Assembly: GCF_000010525.1 (NCBI RefSeq)
Contig: NC_009937.1
Coordinates: forward strand, 3,291,501 to 3,355,500
From: Azorhizobium caulinodans ORS 571
Lineage (GTDB): Bacteria > Pseudomonadota > Alphaproteobacteria > Rhizobiales > Xanthobacteraceae
Length of the DNA stretch: 64,000 bases
Direction of reading: 5' to 3'
Under the pieces are notes generated by a model. It was not told the DNA's origin. It saw nothing but the letters and a program-made list of their open reading frames with translations, and did no database searches. Positions 1-9,229 of the stretch are shown one piece after another; position 1 is the stretch's first letter; the number at the start of each line of letters is the position of its first letter. Both the position numbers and the translations under genes were made by a program.

Positions 1-1
1 A

Positions 2-3000
2 GGCACCTTGCCGCAAGCGTGGAATGGAAGCTTTGCCGTGTTCCAAGGCACGGCAGGTGCCGTGACGATCGACAACAGCGCAGGGGTCGTCACAACCACC
101 GGAATGCAGTTCGCCGCTGACGGTTATCAGATCACAGGCGGCGCCCTCACGCTGACGGGTCCCACGCAGACCATCATCCGTGTGGGTGACGGCACAGCAG
201 CAGCCACGAGCATGCGCGCGGTCATCGACAGCAAGCTCACGGGAGCGGGCGGCATCAACAAGACCGACCTCGGCACGCTGGTGCTGGGCGCCAACAATGA
301 TTACACGGGCGGAACCACCATTTCCGCAGGAACACTCCAAATCGGAAACAGCTTTTCAAGTCTTGGAGGAAATATTTCCGGAGATATATTAAATTATGGA
401 AATATTTCTTTTTACAGAACAGGAAAAATGATCATATCCGGAACAATATCCGGGACAGGATCATTAACGCAATACGCCGCCGGACTGGTCGGCGTTTACG
501 GAACACTTATACTCACTGCAAACAACACATACACAGGAGGGACAACCAACGAAACGTGGGCCAACCTGCAGATTGGCAACGGAGGAACCTCCGGATCCGT
601 GATCGGAGATATAGTCAATAAGGGCTTCCTGTATTTTAACCGCTCTGACGACATTATTTATTCTGGAACTATTTCGGGAAGCGGAGACCTATTCAAAGAC
701 GGCAGTGGAAGACTAATTCTTACTGGCATCAACACTTATACAAGACCGACCCAAGTACGATCTGGCGAACTCGTGGTCAACGGCAGCCTCACAAGTACCG
801 GTTGGGTCATCCTGAGCACCGGAGCGACGCTGTCCGGCAGCGGGAGTATCGGCGGCAGGGTCGAGGTGAATGGCGGCACGCTCGCGGGCACGCAGGCCGC
901 CCCCCTCACCATGGGCGCCCTGGTTCTTGCGTCCCAATCGAATGTCAACGTCACGCTCGGCGCAGCCGGTGGCAGTGCGCCGTTCAATGTGCTGGGCAAC
1001 CTGACGCTGGACGGCACCTTGAACGTGACGGCCGATGCCGGCTTCGGGGCCGGCAGCTATCGCATCTTCGGCTATGGCGGCACGCTCACCGACAATGGCC
1101 TCGACGTGTCGCGCGCCGGTGGCTTCGTCGGCGTCATCCAGACCTCCGTGGCGGGGCAGGTCAATCTGCTGGTGTCGGACATCGGGCAGACAATGCAGTT
1201 CTGGAACGGCACGACCACGACAGCGACTGGAACGGTGGCGGGCGGCAGCGGAACCTGGACGGCCGGGCCCCAGACCAACTGGACCAATGCCGCAGGCACC
1301 GCCCCCCAGCCCTGGAGCGCCGGGTTTGCCATCTTCCAGGGCGCGGCGGGCACAGTCCGCGTTGATACCAGCGCGGGCACCGTCGCAACCACCGGCATGC
1401 AGTTCGTCACCAACGGCTATCTGGTCACCGGCGATGCCCTGACCCTGTCCGGCACCGCCCAGGCGAGCATTCGCGTGGGCGACGGAAGCGCGGCGGGCGC
1501 CGGCACGGTTGCCACGATCGCCAGCGCCCTCACCGGCACGGGCGGCATCAACAAGAACGACCTCGGCACGCTGATCCTGACGGGCGCCAACACCTATACG
1601 GGCGGCACCACCGTCACCGCCGGAACCCTGGTGGGCAACACCACCAGCCTCACCGGCAGCATCATCGACAATGCCGCCCTGGTCTTCAACCAGACCACCA
1701 CGGGCACTTATTCCGGCACCATCTCCGGCACGGGCTCGCTGACGAAGACCGGCGCGGGCACGCTGATCCTGACGGGTACCAATACCTATACGGGCGGCAC
1801 GCTCATCTCCGAGGGCACGCTCCAGATCGGCAATGGCGGCGCCACGGGCTCCATCGTCGGCAACGTCGTCAACAACGCCACGCTTGTCTTCAACCGCTCC
1901 GGCACCTACGATTTCCCCGGCACCATCACGGGCTCGGGCGCGGTGATCATCACCGGCGGCTCCACGGTGAACTTCACCTCGGCCGCCGGCTACAACGGCA
2001 ACATCGGCGTTGCGGATTCCAGCTTCGTCCTGTCGCCCAATGCCGTGTCCCGGTCGAGCTACACCATCGGTACGGGCGGCACGATCTCCGGCACCGGCAC
2101 CATCGGCGGCCTCACGGTGGCCTCCGGCGGCACGGCGGCGCCGGGCTATTCGCCGGGCACGCTCACGGTCGCAGGCAACGTCACCTTCCTGCCGGGCTCG
2201 GTCTACAGCGTGGATGTGACGCCCTCCGGCGCGCACGATCTCATCACCGCCTCCGGCACTGCCAGCATCCTCGGCGGCACGGTGGCGGTGAATGCGACGG
2301 CGGGCGGCTACAGCCCGGTCACCACGCTCACCATCCTTCAGGCCTCGGGCGGGGTGAGCGGGACATTCGCCGGCATCACGTCCAACCTCGCCTTCCTGAC
2401 GCCGCTGCTGGGCTATGACGCCAACGACGTCTACCTGACGCTGCGGCGCAACGACATCAGCTTCGCCAGCCAGGCGCTCACCGCAAACCAGCGGGCCGTG
2501 GCAGGGGCTGCCGACGGGCTCGGCTGGAGCAACCCGGTCTATTACGCCCTCGCGAACCTGCCCGTCGGTGCGGCGCCCGCCGCCTTCGACAGCCTGTCGG
2601 GCGAGGCCTATGCCTCCTCAAGCACGGTCATGCTCCAGCAGTCGATCTATCTGCGGGATGCGGTGGGCGCGCGGCTCGGGCAGGCGCTCGCGCCGGCGAC
2701 CGCGCCCAGCGGGCCTGAGACGGCGGCGCTGGCGCCGGGCCTGACCCCGACGCTCTGGATGCAGGGCTTCGGTGCCTGGGGCAATGCCTGGGGCAACGGC
2801 AATGCGGCGAGCGTCAGCAGCGACATCGCCGGCGTGTTCGGCGGCGCCGACGTGGCGCTGGGCGATCGGTGGCGCGTCGGCCTCATGGGCGGCTACAGCC
2901 GTACCACGCTCGATGCGAATGCCCGCAACAGCTCCGGCACCATCGACAATTACGACATCGGCCTTTATGCGGGCGCCCGCTATGGCGACCTCGGCCTGAA

Positions 3001-3571
3001 GGCGGGCGTCAGCTATACGTGGCACGATGCGGCCATGACCCGCAGCGTGGTGTTCAGCGGTTACAGCGGCCGCAACACCTCCGGTTATGACGCCGGCACG
3101 ACGCAGGTGTTCGGCGAGGCGGGCTATACCTTCCGCTTGAACGGCATGGCGCTGGAGCCCTTCGCCGGCCTCGCTTACGTGCACCTCTCCACCAACGGCC
3201 TGACCGAGACCGGCTCGACGTCCGCCCTCTCCGTCAGCACCGGCGACATGGACACGCTGTTCTCAAGCCTCGGCCTGCGGGTGGGCAGCAGCCTGACCCT
3301 CGCCCCCGGCGTGACCGTGAGCCCGAGCCTCAGCCTTGCCTGGCTGCATGCCTTCGGCGATGTGGCTCCAGCCTCCACCACGGCCTTTGCGACCGGCTCG
3401 CAGCCCTTCACGGTGACCGGCGTGCCGCTCGCCCGCGACAGCGCCCTCATCGGCGCCGGGCTCGACTATCGCATCAACGCCAATGCGGTCCTCTCCGCCA
3501 CCTACAGCGGCCAGTTCGCCTCCGGCATCCAGGACAACGCCTTCAAGGGCATGCTGACGGTCAACTTCTGA
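2..3571 (+). CDS. Autotransporter with beta-strand-repeat passenger (5' truncated by window)
   Basis: Type V secreted surface protein. The reading frame is open to the window edge, and the TTG at 8 aligns inside a repeat unit, so the true start lies upstream. The passenger carries several PF12951-type autotransporter-associated beta-strand repeats (for example GTLILTGANTYTGGTTVTAG near 1570, and similar units near 270, 500, 720 and 1760). A long unit beginning PQAWNGSFAVFQG at the left edge is repeated as PQPWSAGFAIFQG near 1303, a period of about 1.3 kb. The last ~280 residues (about 2740-3571) form an autotransporter beta-barrel domain that ends in phenylalanine, as the BAM signal requires. 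No protease or other catalytic motif was seen, so an adhesin role is likely but inferred. Codons from about 340 to 730 are strongly AT-rich, unlike the rest. Confidence 0.9.
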   Translation, partial: GTLPQAWNGSFAVFQGTAGAVTIDNSAGVVTTTGMQFAADGYQITGGALTLTGPTQTIIRVGDGTAAATSMRAVIDSKLTGAGGINKTDLGTLVLGANNDYTGGTTISAGTLQIGNSFSSLGGNISGDILNYGNISFYRTGKMIISGTISGTGSLTQYAAGLVGVYGTLILTANNTYTGGTTNETWANLQIGNGGTSGSVIGDIVNKGFLYFNRSDDIIYSGTISGSGDLFKDGSGRLILTGINTYTRPTQVRSGELVVNGSLTSTGWVILSTGATLSGSGSIGGRVEVNGGTLAGTQAAPLTMGALVLASQSNVNVTLGAAGGSAPFNVLGNLTLDGTLNVTADAGFGAGSYRIFGYGGTLTDNGLDVSRAGGFVGVIQTSVAGQVNLLVSDIGQTMQFWNGTTTTATGTVAGGSGTWTAGPQTNWTNAAGTAPQPWSAGFAIFQGAAGTVRVDTSAGTVATTGMQFVTNGYLVTGDALTLSGTAQASIRVGDGSAAGAGTVATIASALTGTGGINKNDLGTLILTGANTYTGGTTVTAGTLVGNTTSLTGSIIDNAALVFNQTTTGTYSGTISGTGSLTKTGAGTLILTGTNTYTGGTLISEGTLQIGNGGATGSIVGNVVNNATLVFNRSGTYDFPGTITGSGAVIITGGSTVNFTSAAGYNGNIGVADSSFVLSPNAVSRSSYTIGTGGTISGTGTIGGLTVASGGTAAPGYSPGTLTVAGNVTFLPGSVYSVDVTPSGAHDLITASGTASILGGTVAVNATAGGYSPVTTLTILQASGGVSGTFAGITSNLAFLTPLLGYDANDVYLTLRRNDISFASQALTANQRAVAGAADGLGWSNPVYYALANLPVGAAPAAFDSLSGEAYASSSTVMLQQSIYLRDAVGARLGQALAPATAPSGPETAALAPGLTPTLWMQGFGAWGNAWGNGNAASVSSDIAGVFGGADVALGDRWRVGLMGGYSRTTLDANARNSSGTIDNYDIGLYAGARYGDLGLKAGVSYTWHDAAMTRSVVFSGYSGRNTSGYDAGTTQVFGEAGYTFRLNGMALEPFAGLAYVHLSTNGLTETGSTSALSVSTGDMDTLFSSLGLRVGSSLTLAPGVTVSPSLSLAWLHAFGDVAPASTTAFATGSQPFTVTGVPLARDSALIGAGLDYRINANAVLSATYSGQFASGIQDNAFKGMLTVNF

Positions 3572-3583
3572 CCTCCATTTCCC

Positions 3584-3609
3584 GCCGGGCGCGCCATTGT
3601 GCGCCCGGC
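3584..3609 (+). terminator. Hairpin after the autotransporter gene
   Basis: Nine-base arms GCCGGGCGC and GCGCCCGGC flank an 8-nt loop, starting 12 bases after the stop codon. There is no T tract, so this is a hairpin terminator candidate rather than a classic intrinsic terminator. Confidence 0.5.
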
Positions 3610-3782
3610 CTCCCGCATCCCCCGCCACCGGTTATTCCGGACAACGCCTCTGAATGCTTCGCCGACGAGGTGGACGCGCCGGACGGCGCCTCACGATCGT
3701 GCGTGACGCTGCGAACGGAGCCTCTTGCCCGTCGTGAAGACGCCGAAGCTGGCTGACTGCTCCGATGGAAAGACCGGCAAAG

Positions 3783-3809
3783 AAAAAGGCGCTGCCCAGC
3801 AGCGCCTTT
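3783..3809 (-). terminator. Intrinsic terminator downstream of ssb
   Basis: Read on the minus strand, arms AAAGGCGCTG and CAGCGCCTTT enclose a 5-nt loop, followed by T residues. It lies about 110 bases beyond the ssb stop codon in the correct orientation. The 3572-3919 gap holds nothing else convincing. Confidence 0.75.
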
Positions 3810-3919
3810 AGGTCTTGTCCAACAGGATAAGGCGCTTCAGCACCCAACCCAGCACGCGCTCACCTCATCGCTGGAGGCGGCCAAAGCATGCGTGGTCGGG
3901 CCCTTCGCGCCGCTGTGCC

Positions 3920-4537
3920 TCAGAACGGGATTTCGTCGTCCATGTCGTCGGCCGGGCGGCCGCCACCCGAGCGGGCACCGCCGCCACCGCCGCCGCCTCC
4001 CGAACGGGCCGGGCCGCCGCCGAAGCCGCCGCCCCCACCGCCGGAATAACCGCCGCCGCCTCCGAAGTTGCCGCCGCCACCGCCGCCGGAGACGCGCTCC
4101 ATGGGACCGGAGGAACCGAAATCGGAACCGCCGCCATAGCCGCCGCTGCCGCCGCCGTAATCATCCCCGCCCTCGCTGCCGCCGCCGCGGCCGTCGAGCA
4201 GGGTCAGTTCGCCGCGATAGGGGCGCAGCACCACCTCGGTGAAATAGCGCTCGCCGCCGTTCTGGTCGGGCGCCTTGCGGGTCTCGAGCTGGCCTTCGAT
4301 ATAGACCTTCGAGCCCTTCTTCAGGAACCGCTCGGCCACGCCCACGAGGTTCTCGTTGAAGATGGCGACCGAGTGCCACTCGGTGCGCTCGCGCCGCTCG
4401 CCGGACGCCTTGTCGCGCCAGGTCTCGGACGTGGCGATGCGTAGGTTGCACACCCGGCCGCCATTCTGGAAGGCGCGGATCTCCGGATCCCGGCCCAGAT
4501 TGCCGACCAGGATCACCTTGTTGACGCTGCCGGCCAT
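3920..4537 (-). CDS. ssb: Single-stranded DNA-binding protein
   Basis: Binds and protects single-stranded DNA during replication, recombination and repair. The 205-residue protein opens [20 protein letters not shown], a typical SSB OB-fold start, with the OB fold over about residues 1-110. A long Gly-rich, low-complexity linker follows, then the conserved acidic tip DDMDDEIPF that recruits partner proteins. The open frame extends upstream to 4708, but the ATG at 4537 is chosen because it starts the conserved fold and has a GGAGA Shine-Dalgarno 6 bases upstream. It is divergent from uvrA across a region with two SOS boxes, so DNA-damage control by LexA is likely. The Gly linker is longer than in E. 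coli SSB, which is common in Hyphomicrobiales. Confidence 0.95.
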   Translation of the reverse strand: MAGSVNKVILVGNLGRDPEIRAFQNGGRVCNLRIATSETWRDKASGERRERTEWHSVAIFNENLVGVAERFLKKGSKVYIEGQLETRKAPDQNGGERYFTEVVLRPYRGELTLLDGRGGGSEGGDDYGGGSGGYGGGSDFGSSGPMERVSGGGGGGNFGGGGGYSGGGGGGFGGGPARSGGGGGGGGARSGGGRPADDMDDEIPF

Positions 4538-4709
4538 TCGGGTCTCCGTTCTCTTGTCTTCACGTCTGCTGATGAGGTTCGCCATCGGAGGCCGCCGATC
4601 AGCGCCTGGGCGCACGGCCCTCCGACCTTGCTCGCACCGTAACGGTCCTGCCGGGCGAAGCGAGGGCGCGCGCCCGTTGTCCACCAAAATGGCCCAGGCA
4701 ACCCCCAAT

Positions 4710-4724
4710 GTTCTATTTATGTTC
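4710..4724. promoter_or_regulatory. SOS (LexA) box 1 between ssb and uvrA
   Basis: GTTC-TATTTAT-GTTC matches exactly the alphaproteobacterial LexA direct-repeat box GTTC-N7-GTTC. It lies 173 bases upstream of the ssb start and in the shared divergent region with uvrA. Confidence 0.85.
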
Positions 4725-4787
4725 TAGCGCGTGCCCGATATTTCCACAAGCTACGGTTTCAAGCTTTTTTACTGGCCCGACCCGCAC

Positions 4788-4802
4788 GTTCCTGTTACGT
4801 TC
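4788..4802. promoter_or_regulatory. SOS (LexA) box 2 between ssb and uvrA
   Basis: GTTC-CTGTTAC-GTTC is a second exact match to GTTC-N7-GTTC, centred 78 bases from box 1. One box per divergent gene is a plausible reading. The rest of the 508-base gap shows no other gene. Confidence 0.85.
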
Positions 4803-5045
4803 CCTGCTGCATCGCACGCCGCTTCCTATATGAGCCCCGTTGCAGGCACCCTGCCCGCCCCTCGATGGAGCGGGAACGACGGTGCCGGCGGCATGGCGAT
4901 GCGGGCCGGAAGCCGAGAGGCGGATGAACATCCGCGGTCGGTTTCCTGCCGTACAGACGCTGTTCTGAAGCTGCCACCGGCGACGGCTGGCCGCGATCCG
5001 TCCGTTCTCTGCGGGCCCCCGCCCGCCAGCCCAAGCTCGAGACTC

Positions 5046-7985
5046 ATGAGCGACCGCAAGCCCTCCTCCCGCGCCGTCACTGCCCCCAAGGACCGGCGCG
5101 ATGCCCGGCTTCTTTCCGTGCGCGGGGCGCGCGAGCACAATCTCAAGAATGTGGACCTGGACATTCCGCGGGACAGCCTCGTGGTGTTCACGGGCCTCTC
5201 GGGCTCGGGCAAGTCCTCTCTTGCCTTCGACACCATCTATGCGGAGGGCCAGCGGCGTTATGTGGAAAGCCTCTCGGCCTATGCGCGCCAGTTCCTGGAG
5301 ATGATGCAGAAGCCGGACGTGGACCAGATTGACGGCCTCTCACCCGCCATCTCCATCGAGCAGAAGACGACCTCGAAGAATCCCCGCTCCACCGTCGGCA
5401 CGGTGACGGAGATCTACGATTACATGCGCCTGCTCTGGGCGCGCGCGGGCGTGCCTTATTCCCCCGCCACCGGCCTGCCCATCGAGAGCCAGACCGTCTC
5501 CCAAATGGTGGACCGGACGCTCGATCTGCCGGAAGGCTCGCGCCTCTACATCCTCGCCCCCGTGGTGCGCGGCCGGAAGGGCGAATACCGCAAGGAGATG
5601 GCGGAGTTCCTCAAGAAGGGCTTCCAGCGCGTGAAGGTGGACGGCGCCTTCCACGAGATCGCGGAAGCCCCCGCCCTCGACAAGAAGCTGAAACACGACA
5701 TTGACGTGGTGGTGGACCGCGTGGTGGTGCGCGCCGACATCGCCGCCCGCCTCGCCGACAGTTTCGAGACCGCGCTCGGCTTGGCGGACGGCATCGCCGT
5801 GCTGGAGTTTGCCGACCAGAAGGAAGCGGACGGCAGCCCGAAACGCGTCATCTTCTCGGAAAAATTCGCCTGCCCGGTCTCCGGCTTCACCATCCCGGAG
5901 ATCGAGCCGCGCCTGTTCTCCTTCAACAATCCCTTCGGCGCCTGCCCGGCCTGCGATGGTCTCGGCGTGGAGCAGACCATCGATCCGGACCTCGTGGTGC
6001 CGGACAAGAGCCGCACGCTCAAGCAGGGCGCCATCGCCCCCTGGGCCAAAAGCACCTCGCCTTATTACGGCCAGACGCTGGATGCGCTGGCCAAGCACTA
6101 CAAGTTCAAGCTCACCGTGCCCTTCGCGGAACTGCCGAAGAAAGCGCAGGATGTGATCCTGTTCGGCTCGGGCGAGGAGGAGATCGCCTTCTCGTATGAC
6201 GATGGCCTCAGGGCCTATGAGACGAAGAAGACCTTTGAGGGCATCGTGCGCAATCTCGACCGCCGCTGGCGGGAGACCGAGAGCGACTGGGCGCGCGAGG
6301 AAATCTCGAAATATTTCTCCACCGTGCCCTGCGCCACCTGCGCGGGCTATCGCCTGAAGCCCGAGGCGCTGGCGGTGAAGATCGCCGGCAACCATATCGG
6401 CCAGGTGGGCGAGATGTCCGTGCGCAGCGCCAGCGCATGGTTCGAGGATCTGCCCGGCACGCTCTCCGACAAGCAGAACGAGATTGCCGCCCGCATCCTG
6501 AAGGAGATTCGCGAGCGCCTGCGCTTCCTCATGGATGTGGGCCTCGAATATCTCACCCTCGGCCGCTCCTCCGGGACGCTCTCCGGCGGCGAGAGCCAGC
6601 GCATCCGCCTCGCCTCGCAGATCGGCTCGGGCCTCTCCGGCGTGCTCTATGTGCTGGACGAGCCCTCCATCGGCCTGCACCAGCGCGACAATGCACGCCT
6701 GCTGGAGACGCTGAAGCGCCTGCGCGATCTCGGCAATACGGTGATCGTCGTGGAACATGACGAGGATGCCATCCTCGCCGCCGATTATGTGGTGGACGTC
6801 GGCCCCGGCGCCGGCATCCATGGCGGGCGCATCGTGGCGCAGGGCACGCCACAGGAGATTCTGGCCGACCCCGCCTCCATCACCGGCAAGTATCTCACCG
6901 GCGAGCTCTCCGTGCCGCCGGCCCCGCGCCGCAAGCCCAATCCGCGCAAGACGCTGAAGCTCTCCGGCGCGCGCGGCAACAATCTGAAGAATGTCACGGC
7001 GGAAATCCCGCTCGGCCTGTTCACCTCGATCACCGGCGTCTCGGGTGGCGGCAAGTCCACGCTGCTCATCGACACGCTCTACAAGGCGGTGGCGCGGCGG
7101 CTGAACAATGCCCATGACGCCCCCGCCCCCTTCGACAAGCTGGAGGGGCTGGAGCATCTGGACAAGGTCATTGACATCGACCAGTCCCCCATCGGCCGCA
7201 CGCCGCGCTCCAATCCGGCCACCTATACGGGTGCCTTCACGCCCATCCGCGAATGGTTCTCCGGCCTGCCGGAAGCCAAGGCGCGCGGTTATGGTCCGGG
7301 GCGTTTCTCCTTCAATGTGAAGGGCGGGCGCTGCGAAGCGTGCCAGGGCGACGGCGTCATCAAGATCGAGATGCACTTCCTGCCGGACGTCTACGTCACC
7401 TGCGACGTCTGCAAGGGCAAGCGCTACAATCGCGAGACGCTGGAAGTCACCTTCCGCGAGAAGTCCATCGCCGACGTGCTGGACATGACGGTCGATGAGG
7501 GCGCCGAATTCTTCAAGGCGGTGCCGAGCGTGCGCGACAAGCTGGAGACGCTGGCGCAGGTGGGCCTTGGCTATATCAAGGTCGGCCAGCAGGCGACGAC
7601 GCTCTCGGGCGGCGAGGCGCAGCGGGTGAAACTCGCCAAGGAGCTCTCCAAGCGCGCCACCGGCCGCACGCTCTACATTCTGGACGAGCCCACCACCGGC
7701 CTGCACTTCCATGATGTGGCCAAGCTGCTGGAGGTGCTGCACGAACTGGTGGAGCAGGGCAATACGGTGGTGGTGATCGAGCACAATCTCGAAGTCATCA
7801 AGACCTCCGACTGGGTCATCGACCTCGGACCGGAAGGTGGCGACGGCGGCGGCGAGATTCTGGTGGCCGGCCCGCCGGACGTGGTGGCCAAGGAGAAGCG
7901 CTCCCATACCGGCACCTTCCTCGCGGAAGTGCTCGCCCGCCGCCCCATGGCGAAGACGCGCAAGAAGGCGACAGCGGCCGAATAA
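5046..7985 (+). CDS. uvrA: Excinuclease ABC subunit A
   Basis: Damage-recognition ATPase of nucleotide excision repair, acting with UvrB and UvrC in the cytoplasm. The protein is 979 residues from the ATG at 5046 ([10 protein letters not shown]), a normal UvrA length. The open frame runs upstream to 4731, but that part has no UvrA similarity and would contain SOS box 2. Two ABC modules are visible, with Walker A motifs GLSGSGKSS and GVSGGGKST, signatures LSGGESQRI and LSGGEAQRV, and Walker [11 protein letters not shown] and [10 protein letters not shown]. Zinc-finger cysteines occur as CPACDG and as CEACQG...CDVCKG. Divergent from ssb, with SOS boxes upstream. Confidence 0.97.
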   Translation: MSDRKPSSRAVTAPKDRRDARLLSVRGAREHNLKNVDLDIPRDSLVVFTGLSGSGKSSLAFDTIYAEGQRRYVESLSAYARQFLEMMQKPDVDQIDGLSPAISIEQKTTSKNPRSTVGTVTEIYDYMRLLWARAGVPYSPATGLPIESQTVSQMVDRTLDLPEGSRLYILAPVVRGRKGEYRKEMAEFLKKGFQRVKVDGAFHEIAEAPALDKKLKHDIDVVVDRVVVRADIAARLADSFETALGLADGIAVLEFADQKEADGSPKRVIFSEKFACPVSGFTIPEIEPRLFSFNNPFGACPACDGLGVEQTIDPDLVVPDKSRTLKQGAIAPWAKSTSPYYGQTLDALAKHYKFKLTVPFAELPKKAQDVILFGSGEEEIAFSYDDGLRAYETKKTFEGIVRNLDRRWRETESDWAREEISKYFSTVPCATCAGYRLKPEALAVKIAGNHIGQVGEMSVRSASAWFEDLPGTLSDKQNEIAARILKEIRERLRFLMDVGLEYLTLGRSSGTLSGGESQRIRLASQIGSGLSGVLYVLDEPSIGLHQRDNARLLETLKRLRDLGNTVIVVEHDEDAILAADYVVDVGPGAGIHGGRIVAQGTPQEILADPASITGKYLTGELSVPPAPRRKPNPRKTLKLSGARGNNLKNVTAEIPLGLFTSITGVSGGGKSTLLIDTLYKAVARRLNNAHDAPAPFDKLEGLEHLDKVIDIDQSPIGRTPRSNPATYTGAFTPIREWFSGLPEAKARGYGPGRFSFNVKGGRCEACQGDGVIKIEMHFLPDVYVTCDVCKGKRYNRETLEVTFREKSIADVLDMTVDEGAEFFKAVPSVRDKLETLAQVGLGYIKVGQQATTLSGGEAQRVKLAKELSKRATGRTLYILDEPTTGLHFHDVAKLLEVLHELVEQGNTVVVIEHNLEVIKTSDWVIDLGPEGGDGGGEILVAGPPDVVAKEKRSHTGTFLAEVLARRPMAKTRKKATAAE

Positions 7986-7988
7986 CCC

Positions 7989-8015
7989 AACGGCGCCTCC
8001 CCGGGGGCGCCGTTT
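7989..8015 (+). terminator. Intrinsic terminator after uvrA
   Basis: Arms AACGGCGCC and GGCGCCGTT with an 8-nt loop, followed by T residues, beginning 4 bases after the uvrA stop codon. Confidence 0.8.
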
Positions 8016-8017
8016 GC

Positions 8018-8788
8018 CTTCCTGCAAGCCCCCCCCCCACGCGGTGGTGCGCCCTCGCGGGTGTGGAATCTCCGAGGAGCGCGCAGCCGCTGGTGCGGCA
8101 CGGATGGCAAAGCGAGAGGCGGGGGGCGATTCCGCTCCTTTCTTGGTGCGCGGCGGGCTTATGCCTCATCTCAAAAGCCGACGAGGCGTTGGATCGGGCC
8201 GGCCGGCCCGAATCCCTGTCCACACCCGGACACAGGGCTCCGTCCCGCGTCCCGCGCATCATATGCATGCAAACAAAGCGTGTCCGGGCGGGTTTCACCT
8301 TATGCATCTGGCGCAGGGATGCTTCCAGTTTGGTGGTGTTCCGCTATGGGTTGCGACGGTTTCGCACGGCGGCGACACGGTTTTGCCGCAGGTGCGAACG
8401 CGCGGGAGCCTCTATGCTCCTTTCACGCCTACTCGAGACGCCTGACATCAGGCCGTCACGATTTCCGGCAACGGGTTCTGGCCGGCCCTGACTCGGCGCC
8501 AGACCGCTGCCCTGAAACAAAATCAAAGACTTATCCAATCCAAACCTGGACTGCCTGCTAATCAGGCACGCTCCCGATGAGGGCGGCCGCGTTTTGCGGC
8601 ACCGCAAGATGTATCTGCTCACCACAGAGGCATTGGTAAACAGATTCACTCCATTTCTGCTTATATGCGGGGCATGCAATGCTGCAATGCATCACCCCAT
8701 CTTGGGCGCAGGCCTCGGCAGGCGTATCTAGCTCCCCAGAACACGACGCAAGACGCGGACCCCAAGGGTTCGCGCAAGGAGACTGAAA
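8018..8788. other. 770-base gap with no supported gene
   Basis: All frames contain only short ORFs without recognisable protein character. No tRNA, riboswitch or repeat was recognised. The promoter of the small DUF1127 gene is expected in the last 100-150 bases, where composition becomes more AT-rich. Confidence 0.5.
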
Positions 8789-8953
8789 ATGATCATCTGG
8801 GGTTTCATCGCTCGCCAGGTTCGCCGCTGGAACGCTTACAACCGCACCATCGCCGAACTCTCTCAGCTCGACGACCGCACGCTCGGCGACATCAACGTGT
8901 CCCGCAGCGAGATCCGCGCCATCGCCCGTAACGCCGCCCTCATGGTGGCCTGA
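8789..8953 (+). CDS. DUF1127 (YjiS-like) small protein
   Basis: A 54-residue arginine-rich protein starting MIIWGFIARQVRRWNAYNRT and ending in NAALMVA. The segment ELSQLDDRTLGDINVSRSEI is the DUF1127 core (L..L.D..L.DIG.SR..I). A strong Shine-Dalgarno (AAGGAGA) sits 6 bases before the ATG. DUF1127 proteins of Alphaproteobacteria are typically abundant, stress- or phosphate-linked, and include small RNA-binding examples; the function here is inferred only. The gene is monocistronic, ending at a good intrinsic terminator. Confidence 0.88.
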   Translation: MIIWGFIARQVRRWNAYNRTIAELSQLDDRTLGDINVSRSEIRAIARNAALMVA

Positions 8954-9018
8954 GCGATCTCCATGGAACACCCTACCGGCGCAGATGCGTCGGCAGGTTG
9001 CGGTGAGCGTACCGAACG

Positions 9019-9040
9019 TGGCCCCTCCGGGGGCCATTTT
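9019..9040 (+). terminator. Intrinsic terminator after the DUF1127 gene
   Basis: TGGCCCC-tccg-GGGGCCA followed by TTTTCGTTT: a compact GC stem, 4-nt loop and T tract, 65 bases after the stop codon. Confidence 0.88.
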
Positions 9041-9229
9041 CGTTTGTGGCGGCGCCATTGTGCCCGCCCCTCCCTTGAAGCGCGCGGCCGGATCGGGCAC
9101 ACAACGCGCCTTGGATTTCCGACGGGCGCCGCGCGAGCGCACCGACCGCCTGCCCGCAGGCCGGTCTGTGAACGCGCTCCAAGCCGGGCCTGACCCACCC
9201 GCCCGTCCTGCCCGCTCAAGTGAGGATGC

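Noticed and set aside
713-2236. 507-codon minus-strand frame inside the autotransporter gene
   Set aside because: Low-complexity Arg/Gly/Ala composition typical of an antisense shadow of repeats.
1-3571. CRISPR-like periodic repeats in the autotransporter
   Set aside because: Repeats are in frame, degenerate, encode beta-strand units, and lack constant repeats with unique spacers.
5340-8027. 895-codon open frame antisense to uvrA
   Set aside because: It mirrors uvrA codon structure in high-GC DNA, has no domain and no RBS.
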